Source of the DNA: Sambucus nigra
Lineage: Eukaryota > Streptophyta > Magnoliopsida > Dipsacales > Adoxaceae
Direction: 5' to 3'
Assembly (NCBI GenBank): GCA_949130495.1
Contig: OX422220.1
Location: 124,867,810 to 124,931,809, forward strand
DNA length: 64,000 bases
Shown here: piece by piece, positions 44,942 through 58,100 of the stretch
Position numbering within the stretch: the first letter of the stretch is position 1
How the letters are laid out: each line of letters opens with the position of its first letter
Notes under the pieces: model-generated
What the model was told of the DNA's origin: nothing
What the model saw: the letters and a program-made list of their open reading frames with translations, nothing else
The model's database searches: none
Position numbers and translations under genes: made by a program

Positions 44942-47258
44942 TATATTGGATTTTAATTGGGAACTCATGTTGGGCACTGACGCACATTATACCGTTTGTT
45001 ATGGCATGTTAGTTGATATTCCCTCTTTTTAATTTTTTTTTATATGTATTCCCTCTTTTTAAATTTTTTATATGTATGTGTTTCCTTACTCTTACACTAG
45101 TGTCTCTGATTACTTGAACCCCTGTACATTGCATAATGGGTTCCACATTGGTTATTATTATGTTTAAATATCATGAAATTCGAATTGCATCTCTACATGG
45201 TAATTATAATCAACTATAATGGACAAGAAACCTTATGTAGGTTGTTTCACATCACTTAACACTTAATTCTACAGAATTGAATGGGTTTAACCCATGGGTA
45301 GCCTAAAAATTCTGGTTAGGGCATTACAACTTGGTATTAGAGCTTTAGGTTCAAGTTCCTCTTGGGGCTGATGTTTAGTCATTAGATTGGGATTTCGTGT
45401 TTTGACCCTCAACATTCATCTTTAGGACTTGACCTTATAAGGTGAGTTTTGGACTTGAGATTATACATGCATATAACCGTGACATTGGGATTGATAATTA
45501 CAACATCCTTAGATGACATGGTTTGTTAAAAAAAATGAACCAGGACCTCAAATCATTGTGTCACCTTTTATCAGTATCCTCATATAAAATAGTAGTAACC
45601 TAGTAGAGTATTAACCTTAAAAGTATTATATCACCATTGTATGGATTGATTAGGTTCCTTGAGACTTTATGACATGTCGTGGTAATTAGTACCAAGACAT
45701 CAATGATAAGTTCGTCATGTATCACCTCAGGAACTAAAATATGTTCATCATAAAAGTATAAAAATTGCCATCCTCATTAACAACAACTGTAAGATGTTCT
45801 ATATAGGTCCCTATATGTTACATAAAGGAACCTTGTAAATCGAGGAAGATTCCACATCGGGATTATGAATTTTTGCAAATTCCAGTTACATCGAAGTCTT
45901 AAGGTAAAAATAATATTACTATATGACTCTAAGAAAAATGGAAGTGCACATTGAAGATTGGCTCTATCAGCCTTTGGATATCATTAATCAACGTTTTGAA
46001 AGGGTTTAAATACCTTGTACATGAATAGTGGTTGCATTCATCTCGGAATATCAGCATCCTAGAGACACACAAAGGGTATCGATTCATGGCAACGCACCCC
46101 AACATTGCAACAAGTGTTGGATGAACACTCTGTGACACCCTGACTAATTAAATACCGAGTAAATACTCCTTTATCTCATTAATACAGAATATTAAGATGG
46201 TTTAGAACTAGCATCAATGCCGAAAATATTTTAAACAATTACTAGCCACCTTATATTTAAAAAGCGAGTTTCCAAATTTTATTAAATTAAATTAACATGC
46301 GGCCAATTAAATTATAAGCTAACTATACCACATTCACATCAAAATCACAGTAGAAGACTAATGGAATAAATAAAATGAGTCTAGAGTAACAATCCCCTGA
46401 ATAATCCAAATGTTGAGTAAATCTCAATACAAAAGTCTAAATAAGTAAATCCAAAACTAAAATGAAACTGAAAGTCTCAGAATGCTATCTTTAAATGGAA
46501 AATGGGCGACATGACCTAACAAATGAGTAACCCTGAATAGAAGGATCAAATGAAGAATGTGGAGGCGTCTAATACCGAGATCCTGTAACTTCCACAACAT
46601 CTACAATACGTAAAAGTAATGGAACTCCTATACTTTGCGTCCCTGTGGCTGGGCACCTAAAAAGGTTTTACAAAAAAAATAGATTTGAAATAAAACGGGT
46701 CAAAGCTCAAGGTGAAAACAGTTTAAAAAGATAACAAGTGTTTAATTACATTAAACAGTAAATATTATATACATGTTAGTCGCGTGCGCTCACATGAGTT
46801 CCTCACCTCTCAATTAATGTGCACGCCTAACGTATACCCTTAACCCGTCCTAGTTATACCGCTAGCTAACTAGTCTGTACCACTTCCTGTCTTCACATTA
46901 TAATATAGGGGTCTATTCTTATCACTCTGATATATCCTGTGTGTAACTCACCTTTACATTCATCAGATTAATTTATATCAATTACGGTATGAATTCTCAC
47001 ATTTTTAATCCCGTTCACATATCTCAATTATTTGTATTCACCAATTAACAAGGAGTTAGTTATAAGTACAAGTATATCATCCTCAGTATAAATATACAAC
47101 TATGGCACCCCTAGGCTAAGATGAGATGCACGCATACTCTGCTATCGAATCACGTTACATCACGTACATAAGGACTACGTATTCCGAATCCCTCTGGAAC
47201 CGTTTCAATAAGAAAAATCACACATATTGGAGGCGAACATAGTTCACATACCCATGGG
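44942..47258. other. Retrotransposon-like non-coding region with a degenerate primer binding site
   Basis: TGGTATTAGAGC at 45332-45343 differs by one base from the initiator-Met site and follows ATTACA, which could end an LTR. No gag is readable after it. A TGTGACACCC start near 46130 resembles the start of some plant gypsy LTRs. Otherwise nothing is seen. CACTA I interrupts the left part. Confidence 0.4.
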
Positions 47259-47458
47259 NNNNNNNNNNNNNNNNNNNNNNNNNNNNNNNNNNNNNNNNNN
47301 NNNNNNNNNNNNNNNNNNNNNNNNNNNNNNNNNNNNNNNNNNNNNNNNNNNNNNNNNNNNNNNNNNNNNNNNNNNNNNNNNNNNNNNNNNNNNNNNNNNN
47401 NNNNNNNNNNNNNNNNNNNNNNNNNNNNNNNNNNNNNNNNNNNNNNNNNNNNNNNNNN
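47259..47458. other. Assembly gap, 200 N
   Basis: Exactly 200 N. A round number suggests a placeholder length, so the real distance between the sides is unknown. Reading frames across it are artefacts. Confidence 0.99.
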
Positions 47459-48370
47459 TTTGGTTGTCATTGGACCGAGTTACACAATGTCTTTAGAACG
47501 AGTTTCATAGTTCAAATGAAATCTAGAACTTCGCCTTTTGGTCAGTTCTGAAATGTCGTTGGAAGTTGTTCAAACGAAATTGAGTATGTCGTTAGAATGA
47601 AAGTTCCCACAATCAAATGAGATGATTTTTCATCAAGCACTAAAATTTCATAAGAAATGTCAGTGGAAACCTGATCGAACTAAAAAGGTTACATCGTTCG
47701 AACAAGGTACCAAGTCGTTCGAACGAGCATGCCAATTTTTCTTTCATTAAATCTGATCCAAATCTCTTATGTTTATCCTTTTGTAGCAAACTTCCTTATA
47801 AAAAGAGATGTGGGATTAGAGTCTTACAGAACTCTTAATAAAGAATTTCCACACCCTTTTAGAGTTCCTTTTATGTTCAAACTCTTTTAATTTTCATCCA
47901 CCCCCCTTGAAAATTTAGATATCACTTTGTCAAAACAAGAATAACATAATCCTTATCGGAAGACTCTTGTGGAGTTCATATTTATTGCTAATTTGTGGAG
48001 CCGAGGCTCTACTACTGAAGAAAAAGAAGAAGGCTGATCGATGGATACCAAGAGAAGATTGTTTCTTGTGGGTAGTGATGGACCATGCCATTGCTGTAGA
48101 AGATTTGAAGAATTACGCCTCACACTTAGTGATAAATATTATGTAAATCGTATTATGTTTGTTGAATGTTGTAAAGAGCTAAAAAAGGTTTTACTTGAAC
48201 GGGAATTTTTCTATTTCTTCGCATGTTTGTCTTCTTGGTTTACCAAATCTAATTTGGTCTTCATCACTGCATGCACACTAAACTAATTCAAGATAAAATT
48301 TCAAAAATTTGAATTTTGTGTTGTTAGACAAAAATATGAATCAATCCATAGAACTCCCGTTTTCTTAAAT
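47459..48370 (+). repeat. LTR remnant related to the copia element at 8359
   Basis: It carries diverged TCGTTCGAACGA palindromes (47696-47735), the same feature as the complete copia LTR, and AATTCAAGATAAAATT near 48287, which matches the LTR at about 9660. It runs up to a primer binding site. The left edge is lost in the assembly gap. The 81-codon frame at 48041-48286 lies inside and is not supported. Confidence 0.7.
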
Positions 48371-48382
48371 TGGTGTCAGAGA
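48371..48382 (+). other. Degenerate primer binding site
   Basis: TGGTGTCAGAGA differs from TGGTATCAGAGC at two positions and sits between the LTR remnant and the gag remnant. Confidence 0.7.
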
Positions 48383-48420
48383 TGGTTGCACTAAGGTTTT
48401 TTGTGATCCATTAAAAATTT

Positions 48421-49515
48421 GGATTTTATGGATAATTTGTATAATATGATGCCTATTTTTATGGGTCAAATTATGCATACTAGAAATCAAGGATGAGGCC
48501 TGCTTTAAAATCCATTGATTAAAGAGTCTGGATTATATATGAAAGAGGGTGGACACCACCCATAGTGACCAATGGCAATGTCATAGGTCCAAAGCATCTC
48601 TCTGCATGGACAAAATATGATTTTAAATGAAGTAATTTTACATGATTTGTGTGCCATTTCAAGATTACTCACCCCTACCGAGTTTCACCGCATCATGACA
48701 TGCACCACGTTTAAGGAGCATGGGATATCCTCCAAATCACTCACGAGGGTACCAACGATGCGAAAGCTTCTGAGATTCAAAACCTCACCACACAGTTTGA
48801 GACTACCATTATGATAGAGTCGAAGTTTTTCAATGAATTTTATGCACGATTATCTCGTTTGGTGAACTTTAGTTTTAATTTAGGTGATAAAATTCATGAG
48901 ACACATGTAATTAAAAAGATTTTGAGATCACTTTTGAACTGTATTATTCCTATTATTTTAGTGATTAATTCGTTGGGGATATTAGATGTGCTTATGTTAA
49001 AAGAACTCGTAGGAGACCTTCAGGATTTTAAAAATAACATGTTTCCCAAAGCTGTTAAACCTAAGGAAAAGAGAATTGCATTAAAAGTTCAATCTAAAAG
49101 GGAAGAGGAAGTGTCATCTGACTCTGAGTACGATTTTGATCTAGATAATATTGCCATTTTTGCAAAAAAAAAAAAGAAAAATCTCAAACATAGGAAAGAA
49201 AATAATTCCAAAGTAAATAAAAGCTTTGAGGAAAAAAAATGAGGTAAGAAAAAGTTTGAAAAAGAAAGAAAACATTACCCTGAGAAAGATAATGAGAGAT
49301 GTTCTAAGTGTGAGGGTAAGGGTCACAAAGCTCACGAGTGTGTTATGAGATGAAAGAGATAAGGCAATGGTGATGTTTCCTTCAATGCCACGCTTAGGGA
49401 GAGAGATGTCGAGTCAGTCAATTTTTGGGACAAATCACCGCATGGACGTAACTTCACCACGTTAATGGCTAGTCATGTTAGTAAATCTTGTGCATCTCAC
49501 ATCGATGAGGAAGCT
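48421..49515 (+). pseudogene. gag: Copia Gag remnant, relative of the gene at 10105
   Basis: Frames align with the intact Gag: LTPTEFHRIMTCTTFKE (48670), then FNEFYARLSRLVNFSFNLGDKI and HVIKKILRSLLNCIIP in the 143-codon frame at 48811-49242, LKELVGDL, and a zinc knuckle CSKCEGKGHKAHEC at 49300-49341. LMASHVS near 49465 also corresponds. There are frame changes near 48720 and 48810, a TGA at 49240 and another after the knuckle. It stops where a tandem array begins at about 49520. It cannot make a functional Gag. Confidence 0.9.
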
Positions 49516-49519
49516 TCTA

Positions 49520-50106
49520 TATATAAGCAAATTTTAGGTTAAAAATGGGGCGTTATGGGTGAAATAACAAAATAGCAACCAAATTGCTCGAAAAAAATCA
49601 TAAATGCCTCGAGATGGACTTTTGCAATGTGTGTTCACTAACCATCTCAATATTGAACTCTCGGTTTAAAAAAATAATAAATATATGCAAGTAATAGGTT
49701 AAAAATGGGGCGCTGGGGTGAAATGTCAAAAAACAATCAAATGGATTCGAAATAGGCACGAACACCTCAAGATAAACCACTACAATGAGTGTGAAGGGAC
49801 CGTGTCCTTATTGGAATCTCAGTTTAATAAAATAATATCTATAGGCAAGGTTTAAGTTAAATTAGAGCATTGGTTGGTGAAATATTAACACAGCAACCAA
49901 GTGTCTCGAAAAGAGGCACGCACACCTCGTGATGGACAATTACAATGTGTGTGAACTTACTGTACCCTTATTTGACTCATTGCATAAAAGGATCACAAAT
50001 ATATAAAATTTTTCAGTTAAAAATTGGGGTTTGGTAGTGAAATATCAAAATAGCAACCAAATTTCCATAATAGATGCATAAACACATCGAGATGGACCAT
50101 CGTAAC
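49520..50106. repeat. Tandem array, about 160-bp unit, 3.6 copies
   Basis: Units start GGTTAAAAATGGGG at 49537 and 49697, and AGTTAAA at about 49855 and 50015 (periods 160, 158, 160). Shared phrases are GGTGAAATATCAAAATAGCAACCAA, CGAAAAGAGGCACG and CCTCGAGATGGAC. The last copy stops at about 50106. Copies differ by perhaps 20-30 percent by eye, so the array is old. Confidence 0.88.
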
Positions 50107-51853
50107 TCAAAATAATCGAGACTTTGAAATTTATCAACTGACCCTAATCACCTGCATTCAGTGTTCGAAACCTTATGAAGTATTCAAACTCAAAAGTCCT
50201 CTAAGTAAGAAGTAAACTACACTTGATGCCCTAAAACTTTACTAAATTAACTTGGACCCCACGAAACTTCAATAACTACAAACTAGCAACTCGAAACTTC
50301 AAACCAACATAACTTGACTTATACTTAACCCCTAAACCCAAACTCGATATAAAATTAATCCTTTAGATTTCGACTAACCCCAAATTACAATTTTATCCCT
50401 TGGAACTTTTGAATTTATAAAAATACCCCTAAATTTTATCAAAATTACACTTTTAAGGCTATGCATGGGTATACTTAACCAACCAAGGACCAAACACCAA
50501 ACTTTTAACAATTTCAAAACCCCACTTTCCAAATAAGCCTACACATCAGTAGAAGAATTCAAAAATCACGTGTACACCATGCACACATTTGAGGAACATT
50601 ACCCAAGCTAGAAAACCTCATAATTTTGGTTCATATCCACCTTTCATCTCCACCAATGAACTCCCGTGACCACGTACTATAAATACCCGACAAATTCCTC
50701 AGTTTAAACTCACTCAAACAGAATTTTCAAAACTCAAAATTTTCACTCCAAATAGGTACTCCAAGTAGGTACACTATGAAAATTATAATGTTTCCACCAT
50801 TAAAGCTTGAGCTTCAGTAGTGAACTTCCAAATAATGACCAAAACTAAGGTTTAAAGCTTTGAATATCTTCATTAGAACCTCAGGAACTCGAGTATAATG
50901 ATCAAATCCCATGAATATGCATAATAACCTCTAATCGATTGAAAGTGTATTTTGAACAAGAAAACTGAAAATCTTACATTCTGCCTATATAATCCATCTT
51001 AACCTTTGAAATCAAAACCAAACTACTCCTATACATAGCAGAAACCAAATTATGTTCATAAGAATCCCTTCCATATCATTAAAATCCATGAATGTTTGGT
51101 TAAATTTTCAGTAAAACACAAAATTATAAAACTTGAGATATACTACATCTCAATCCGCAAAACCTATATATTTGAATTCCTTACAAAATTTTAGGTTGAT
51201 TTTGTTAGTAAATCATCTCAAATGGTTTAGAAATGAAGGATAAATCTCAGGTCAAAAATTAGAAACCCTAAAGGCAAGCGTTAATGGGAACAAGATGAAA
51301 TTTTTTACCAGAAACTTTGAACTTGCACGTGAGGGTGCGTGGCCAATAAGAATTTTTTGAAATGTTTTCTTATATTTTTATTTTATTTTTCTTGTTAAAA
51401 TTATATAAGGTAGGGCTTTGTTTGGATCATCCTAGACTAAGTTATGGAAAAATGAGGTGTTAACTTATAATTTTTTTTATAAATTACAATTTGACCCCTC
51501 CTGATTTTTCCACCTTATGAATTTGAACCCCAAAATTTGTCTATGAATACTTCAAAATAGTTTAAGACAAAAAAGTCTCTTGCACCAAAGTTCAGATATG
51601 ACCTCAAGTCCGAGATTTTAAACTCCCAAATTATTTACAATAAAACCCCTCGAACAATAAAAGATACAGTTTTTGTATAAACTGACCAACCCAATCCCAA
51701 ATTCGAAAAAATACTTATTTAACCAAACATTGTATACAGAGAGTCAAGTACCACCTCCTCCCGATATTCTCTTGTGATCTATAATGCCATACGATATACC
51801 GAGAAAGTAGGTTTTTTTACCTTTTCAATAGTAAACTTACGTATTAGGTATAT
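50107..51853. other. Unassigned AT-rich region
   Basis: No gene. Many ACTTAACCC/AACTTGAC-like phrases occur at 50220-50420. A plus-strand TATA box (TATAAATA at 50678-50685) is followed 60 bp later by an A/C-rich leader-like stretch, so part of this may be an LTR. No terminal pair was found. Confidence 0.4.
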
Positions 51854-52507
51854 TGTTATTGATATCATTATGTGATAGATCCTATTTACTCTCAGTATGT
51901 GTAAAAACATTTTTAAAAACAACATAATATTAATCAATAATACATTAATTTGATTAAATTTTCATATACAAATGTTCTTAATAAAAGGACCTTGGATCAT
52001 TATGATTATCACATATAAGCATTATGCGAAACATAAAAGGTTGTAAAATAACATACCTCCATAATTGTCATAATTTCAAATATTGACGGAGCAGTCAACC
52101 TTAACGACGTCAGATCGGCCTGAATTTCGGAACAAAGCTTCATCTTGTATATAGCAAGAACATACTCCAATTCCAATGCATTCCAATGGTCAGATCTCTC
52201 AGTATAGCCAAAAAGGTATTTAGAAATTTACTCTCCTTGAGAATTTAGATTTCTCTTCCTTTCCTATAAATTCATTATCTTGTCATTTTTGAGTGTCTGA
52301 ATGATGGAAATCAATCACTTATTTATAGGCAGGGACATGACCTAAATCTCTAACAGTCACTTAAATATCAACCATCCATCAAGGTAGATGTCCAAAAGTC
52401 ATTTTGATTCTTGGTATTTGGAGTACCCTTTCATTAAACAAAGTGACACTTAGAATTAATATAATTATGGAACACATAATGGAGAATTATATAAAATAAT
52501 TCTAACA
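51854..52507 (-). repeat. Probable 3' LTR of a copia-type element
   Basis: On the plus strand it starts TGTTATTGATATC and ends ATTCTAACA, giving matching ends TGTTA/TAACA. The adjacent 52508-52520 on the minus strand reads TCAAGTGGAAGAC, the purine tract typical before a copia 3' LTR. A minus-strand TATA (CCTATAAATAAGTG) lies at 52317-52330. The partner LTR would lie beyond 64000, so this rests on signals only. Confidence 0.55.
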
Positions 52508-55096
52508 GTCTTCCACTTGATCCATAATTATCATAAAGTGCGCAATAATCCTTGAGTCATCCTTTAATGGTTTTTCATAAACGCCTTCATCAAACAAATC
52601 ATTAATGTGAGTCATGGCGCTAACACACTAATTCAGGAGCATGATCGCTTCCAATACCACAACACTAACAACTCATCCAATAAGGTGTATAAATAGGGTT
52701 ATTCCATAATGGTCCAATAATGTCTTTGTAAAAGACTATTTCTGTTACATTCTTTCAATCACATGCATGTGTACAATAACAAAAGAAATAAATGATTCTG
52801 AAACACTGTACGATACCATATGGTAGTGTTAAAATAAGCAATAAAAAATCCACCACATCAAGATTCTATCGGCTATAATTTAAAGACTCGTATCTTAAGC
52901 ATGCTTCGTTAATGTCTTTCACGATAGCCCAATCATGTGGATTTTCTATATTAACACTTGTACAAATGTGTTAATTGACACTTGTTTCAGAATTTCTTCT
53001 TTAAAAGGTATTTACATTCAATGTGCTTAGTTCCTCATATAATACCTAATGTATCTTAATAAAGAAGATTGCAACAACAATATCATAATATTTCAGCAAC
53101 TTAGCAATAGTGTCGACCAATCCAAGTCCCAAAATTTAAATTACATTGCCATAATTAATAAGTTGTAGCATCAAAGCATGCTACAGATTCAGATTTCTAT
53201 AATAGTTAATGAATTGTGCTGCACTCCTTCATTATATTGGTCGTTAAACCAAAATAAATATAAGTAGATAAGAGTGAACTTCACACTTTCCACAAAACTA
53301 GTAAATCTAATTTATAATAAATGTTCGTCAAAAAATGAACAGTCAACTTTAATGTGAGAATATAATATTTTAGTATCTCATTACTTCATCCATTACATAT
53401 TGAAAATTTATATTACATTTTGTTTCTCTACTTTACAATAAATTGAATATATAAACTTACTCCCACTGATCATAAGTTGTATAAATTGAATATACAATTA
53501 TTAGAAAATATAATGGTATTACTTCTGAAATTACCATATGTGGGAAACTTAATTAAGTTTATACAATCATTTCTATATAACATGTGTAAAATATCATAAG
53601 AATAATACTTTTGACATACACTAAATGTAACTCTCATCTTAATGATTTACTCACCTCATAAGAATTGTACTTCCTTAAAAAAATGACGTCCTTGGAAAAG
53701 GTGAGAAGGTTAATTTATAACCCTTTTCTCATTACACATAAAATGTTTGACTACAAATTCTTTATGACCTCTTCATACTCAACTTAAATGTAATTCAATG
53801 AGATCTCGTAGTCCAGTTACTTCTTATGATTTGTGAATACAAAACCAAATATTTATTTATCCTTATGCCAAATTCATATTCATGTAGATATACCACATAA
53901 TCACTTAGAATAGTAGACTCCGTTTAAGATCTTCGTAATACTATTCCTTATGATTTTATCAACATTTGTATCATAGTAACAATACAATAATTTAGTGGTC
54001 GATCATTTATTTGCTCTTTGTTGTTTAAGAAATCCAACAACTAAAAGAGCAAATATTGAAGAAAGTTATTGGTAATGGGATAAATACCCTACCTTCCTTT
54101 ATAATCACATTTCATGATTTTTAACTCCCACTAATTTCACCATTCATAATGAATTTGGTTTTCTATAATGCAATAAGTACATGTTAATGACGATTATATG
54201 ATTTATGTAGGTCCACTTTAAGGAAATTGTCAAAATCTCCCACTTGGACCACATAAGTCATCCTTGTATTAGATATTGTAATACCTTAAGTGCATAACTC
54301 GATGATCAATATTTATTACAGATATTTCAAAAATCTTGTCCATAAAATTATCAAAAGAAGTTTAGATTTAATTTGAGACAAGATTAAAGAGTTTCATAAA
54401 AAAATACTGTGATTATGATGCAGGAAAAAAATAATCTTTAAAAGAAATATATTCAAAACTTTATTTTATACAAAATATCAAAGGAATACCATAACCGTTG
54501 AGAAGGACTGAAAGATGCCCTTAAAAAAAATATTCCTCATAATCAAGTCCAGACAAATATTTTTCAAGAAAATTGGAAGCATTGAGGGTTTATGGAAAGA
54601 CAAATGAATTGATTCCCCAAAAATGAAAGAGAAGAAATCTTATTTGCATTTCTAGTTTGTTTTATAAACAATCCTTGCATCAAAAGTAAATACTTTAGGT
54701 AACACAATAAGTTTAATTGGAAAACTCTACGAAGATAAAACACATTTCAAATCATAAAAGATATATATTATCTCTATCATTATTAGTCCGAGTGTGCAAC
54801 AGGTAAACAAACTTAATTTGTTTTATTACTTCAAATTTTATTTGAAGTATTCCACATAATATTGATCGTCATTAGTGGGCTTAAAAAAATCCAACATAAT
54901 AATCGAGAGAAACAAAACTATATCATAACATGTGAAAGATATGAGATAAATTGCTCACTACATTAATGCTTTGATTTGACAACACATACGTTAATATCTC
55001 GCTAGTACCTAATGTGCATTTTATATTTCACATCAGTAACCATTGATTATCAATTATATGATGCTTGTAGATAATGGAGTACTAAACATACATGAT
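52508..55096 (-). mobile_element. Non-coding internal part of a copia-type element, left arm
   Basis: AT-rich internal DNA to the right of the LTR. No gag or pol motif is seen. A second purine tract, GTCCAAGTGGGAGATTTT on the minus strand, lies at about 54230-54247. The arm is cut at 55096 by CACTA II and appears to continue at 62923 in the same style. It may be a large non-autonomous element or an old, fully decayed copy. Confidence 0.45.
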
Positions 55097-55130
55097 CACC
55101 ACAAAAAAAAAATAATTAGTGGCAAAAAAA

Positions 55131-55470
55131 TTCGTCACCAAAAATATTTGGTGACGAAATTTTTTTTGTCAATCTCCGTCACGAAAGCCCTGTCGCTAAG
55201 GGTTTTGGTGAAGAAATACAAATTTCGTCACCAAATAATACACCTTTTGGTGACAATATTTTTTGTCACGTAATAGCCGACTTTTAGTGACAAAATTATT
55301 GGTAGCCAAAAATCTTATTTTTTGTCACATAAATGCCAATTTTGTCACCTAATGTATATGATAATAAATAAAAGGATAACCATTTGCTGACAAAATGAAT
55401 TTACTTCGGGAACAAAATATTTTTATCACGAAATGAATATTTTGTCAAAAAATTATAAATTTAGAAGTCA
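55131..55470. repeat. Left subterminal repeats of CACTA II
   Basis: A hairpin of TTCGTCACCAAA (55131-55142) and TTTGGTGACGAA (55147-55158) is followed by at least eight further GTCACNAAA/TTTGGTGAC copies. The frame at 55043-55273 crosses the element end and is not a gene. Confidence 0.9.
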
Positions 55471-55534
55471 TATTTTTTTCATTTCTCATAGAAAAACACT
55501 TAAGCGACTCAAAATTTTGACTTAAAAACCGTAC

Positions 55535-57235
55535 TTAATGATGTGGAATGTGCCACATCATTAATAAATCCAACACATCATTTTATTTTATATTTTTAGC
55601 CCTAAAAACCCATTTGCCTCGAGACTTCTCTCCACATAAAAAAAAGCATGTTTATTGTAAAAACATATTTTCTTAAAACACTTTTATTTTGTTAAAACTA
55701 TATTTATTTTTTTTAAATAGTTTCATTTTTAAAAACAGTTTTTTTTTGTTGTTAAAATTTGTTTTCTTAAAAACTATTTTTTTTTTACAAATTTTGTTTT
55801 TGGTTAAAAATTGTTTTTTTGTAGTATTTTAAAAATAATATTTTTGCTATTTAAAAAAAATGGTCCCCGCTAGCGGTATATATGAACAGTGCAACCACCT
55901 ATATATACTGATGACGTAGACCAATATATTATAAAAAATGATCTGCGTCAGCGTTATGTTTAGACGGTCTGACCACCTATACAATAATACTAGATTGACA
56001 TAGATTTGTCAAACAGAGTGATGTGACACAGTCACGTCTCGCATCGTTATTGGCTATTGCGTTATGGATGTGGGTCCGCGCCAGCGGCAATAGCCAATAC
56101 CGATTCGACAACTTACAACATTTAACACAATTTTTGTATTTCTTAAAATTGTTTAACGGTCCTCGTTAAAAAACTATTCTAATAATAAATTGTTTTTTAA
56201 AATTATTTTTAACTCATTTAGATCCTCAAACACCCATTTTTTCAATATTCTCATATTTTTAAAAGTTCGCGCCAGCGGCACCCCTTATTTTTTTTAATTT
56301 TACAACTTTTAAACAATTTTTGTATTTCTCAAAACTGTTTGAAGGTCCTCGTTAAAATATTCCATTATTTTTAAAGGTCCGCACCAGCGTCACCCATTAT
56401 TTTTAAACTATTTTTATTTTTATTTTACAACCTTTAAACAATTTTTGTATTTCTCAAAACTGTTTAAAGGTCCTCATTAAAAAATTCACAATTTTTTTAA
56501 TTTTACAACCATTATTTTTTATGTTTTACATGAAATGTTTAAATAACCCACACAAAAAATTCGACTAAAAAATAATCCGACAATTTTTTTTCATTGATTT
56601 AAATAATAACACACTCCAATATTATCTTATTTTAAAGGTACGCACCAGCGGCACCTCACTTCAATATTCATTTATTTTTAAAGGTCCGCGCCAGCGACAC
56701 CCTTTATTTTTTAACTTAAATTTTTTTATTTTAAAACATTTAAAGCAATTTTTGTATTTCTTAAAACTGCTCAAAGGTCCGCATTAAAAACTATGGCAAT
56801 GATACATTGTTTTTTTTTTGGAATTATTTAATACTCATTTAGTCTCTCAAACATCCATTTTTCTCATATTCTCTTATTTTTAAAGGTCTGCGCCAGCGGC
56901 ACCCTTAATTTTTAAACTTATTTTTTTTTTATTTTACAACATTTAAAATAATTTTTGTATTTCTTAAAACTGTTTAAAGGTCCGCTTTAAAAAAACTATT
57001 CTAATAACAATTTTTGTATTTTTGTATTTCGTATTTTATCTTGTTGTATTTTAACACATAATTTTAACATATTTTTTTATTAGACTGCTGTAGTGATAAA
57101 ATAAAGGAGTGTGATAAAAAAAATATTTTTTTTTTCTTATTTTAAGAGATTATTCACTTTTTTTTCAGCACTAAAAATCATTTTAGAGTAAAAAAACCGT
57201 GTCCCTTCATGATGTGGCAAGTGCCACATCATTAA
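55535..57235. repeat. Direct repeat of TGATGTGGNANGTGCCACATCATTA
   Basis: ACCGTACTTAATGATGTGGAATGTGCCACATCATTA at about 55527 recurs as ACCGTGTCCCTTCATGATGTGGCAAGTGCCACATCATTA at about 57190. Each is itself a near palindrome. They bracket the GC-rich repeat block. Confidence 0.7.
55860..57040. repeat. GGTCCGCGCCAGCGGCACC repeat block
   Basis: The GC-rich phrase recurs in changed form at about 55862, 55948, 56072, 56265, 56376, 56637, 56683 and 56885. It is separated by AT-rich DNA that itself repeats (TTTTTGTATTTCTCAAAACTG ... AAAGGTCCTCGTTAAAA at about 56130, 56320, 56440, 56745 and 56965). An additional 13-bp inverted repeat, TATTGGCTATTGC at 56048-56060 with its complement at 56087-56099, surrounds one copy. 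Confidence 0.85.
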
Positions 57236-57823
57236 GTAGGTAATGTCGGTCGCTGTAGTCAAGCTCTTTCTCATATAGTTATTTAGTCAAATAAATATTA
57301 ATTATAGAATCGACTAAATTTCATCGGCATTATATAAGTAATCAACTACCATCATATACATACTCAAAATTAAAGTTAAAAAGATTATATAATTGGTACA
57401 AAAGCATTCGTACAAATATCTCAAAACTATTGATCAATTACAAAGTACCCTACATCGTTTGTTACAACAAATCAACTACAAAGTAACCCCCCCAAAAAAA
57501 TTCGTAAGATAATACTTTCTAACTTTATATTTCCTAAGGCAGGAGTTTCTAATCAATTACAAAGTAGTCTCCAAAAAACAATTCTCAACAAGGTTGTTAA
57601 GTTCTCCTTGCATCTTCATCATCATCCCAAAAATAATTTCCAAAAATACGTCCTCACAACGTCCCACTCTGCAATTCAAAAAGTACAAAGGCATTAGTTT
57701 CTTACTTTACAAGTCTATTAACAATTGATTAATAGAATAACATCAACTAAGAAATAACTCATTGAGGTAAACACCAAAAAAAAAATACGAAATTCAATTT
57801 TATTTTTAATATTAAAAAAAAAA

Positions 57824-58100
57824 CGATAAATTGTTCTTGCTTATAGATTAAAACCACCCTGTTAAATTAAAAAAAATCAAGAAATCCAACGGCAACCACT
57901 AAAATACCCCTACCACCGATTCAAAAGATAAGGTAATAGCTCGCCAATATTTAAAAAAAAAATCGGCAGAGTTTCCTTTGTTTATAGAGTAAATCCACCC
58001 AATTAAATTAAAAAATAAGAAAGTCCAGAAACCCAATGACAATCCACCAAAATACCCCTTCCACCGATTCAGCAAATAAGGTAATAGCATCACCAATAGA
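57824..58100. repeat. Two-copy tandem duplication, about 137 bp
   Basis: TTATAGATTAAAACCACCC ... AAAATACCCCTACCACCGATTC ... AAGGTAATAGC is followed by a second copy, TTATAGAGTAAATCCACCC ... AAAATACCCCTTCCACCGATTC ... AAGGTAATAGC. The minus frame at 57899-58096 is an accident of this repeat. Confidence 0.85.

Noticed and set aside
41640..44950. CRISPR-like regular repeats at the CACTA I ends
   Set aside because: Repeats are palindromic subterminal transposon sites without unique spacers of constant size, in a plant genome.
47150..47496. Frames across the N run
   Set aside because: Artefacts of the assembly gap.
57899..58096. 65-codon hydrophobic minus frame resembling a membrane protein
   Set aside because: It spans a two-copy tandem duplication and its hydrophobicity comes from AT-rich sequence.
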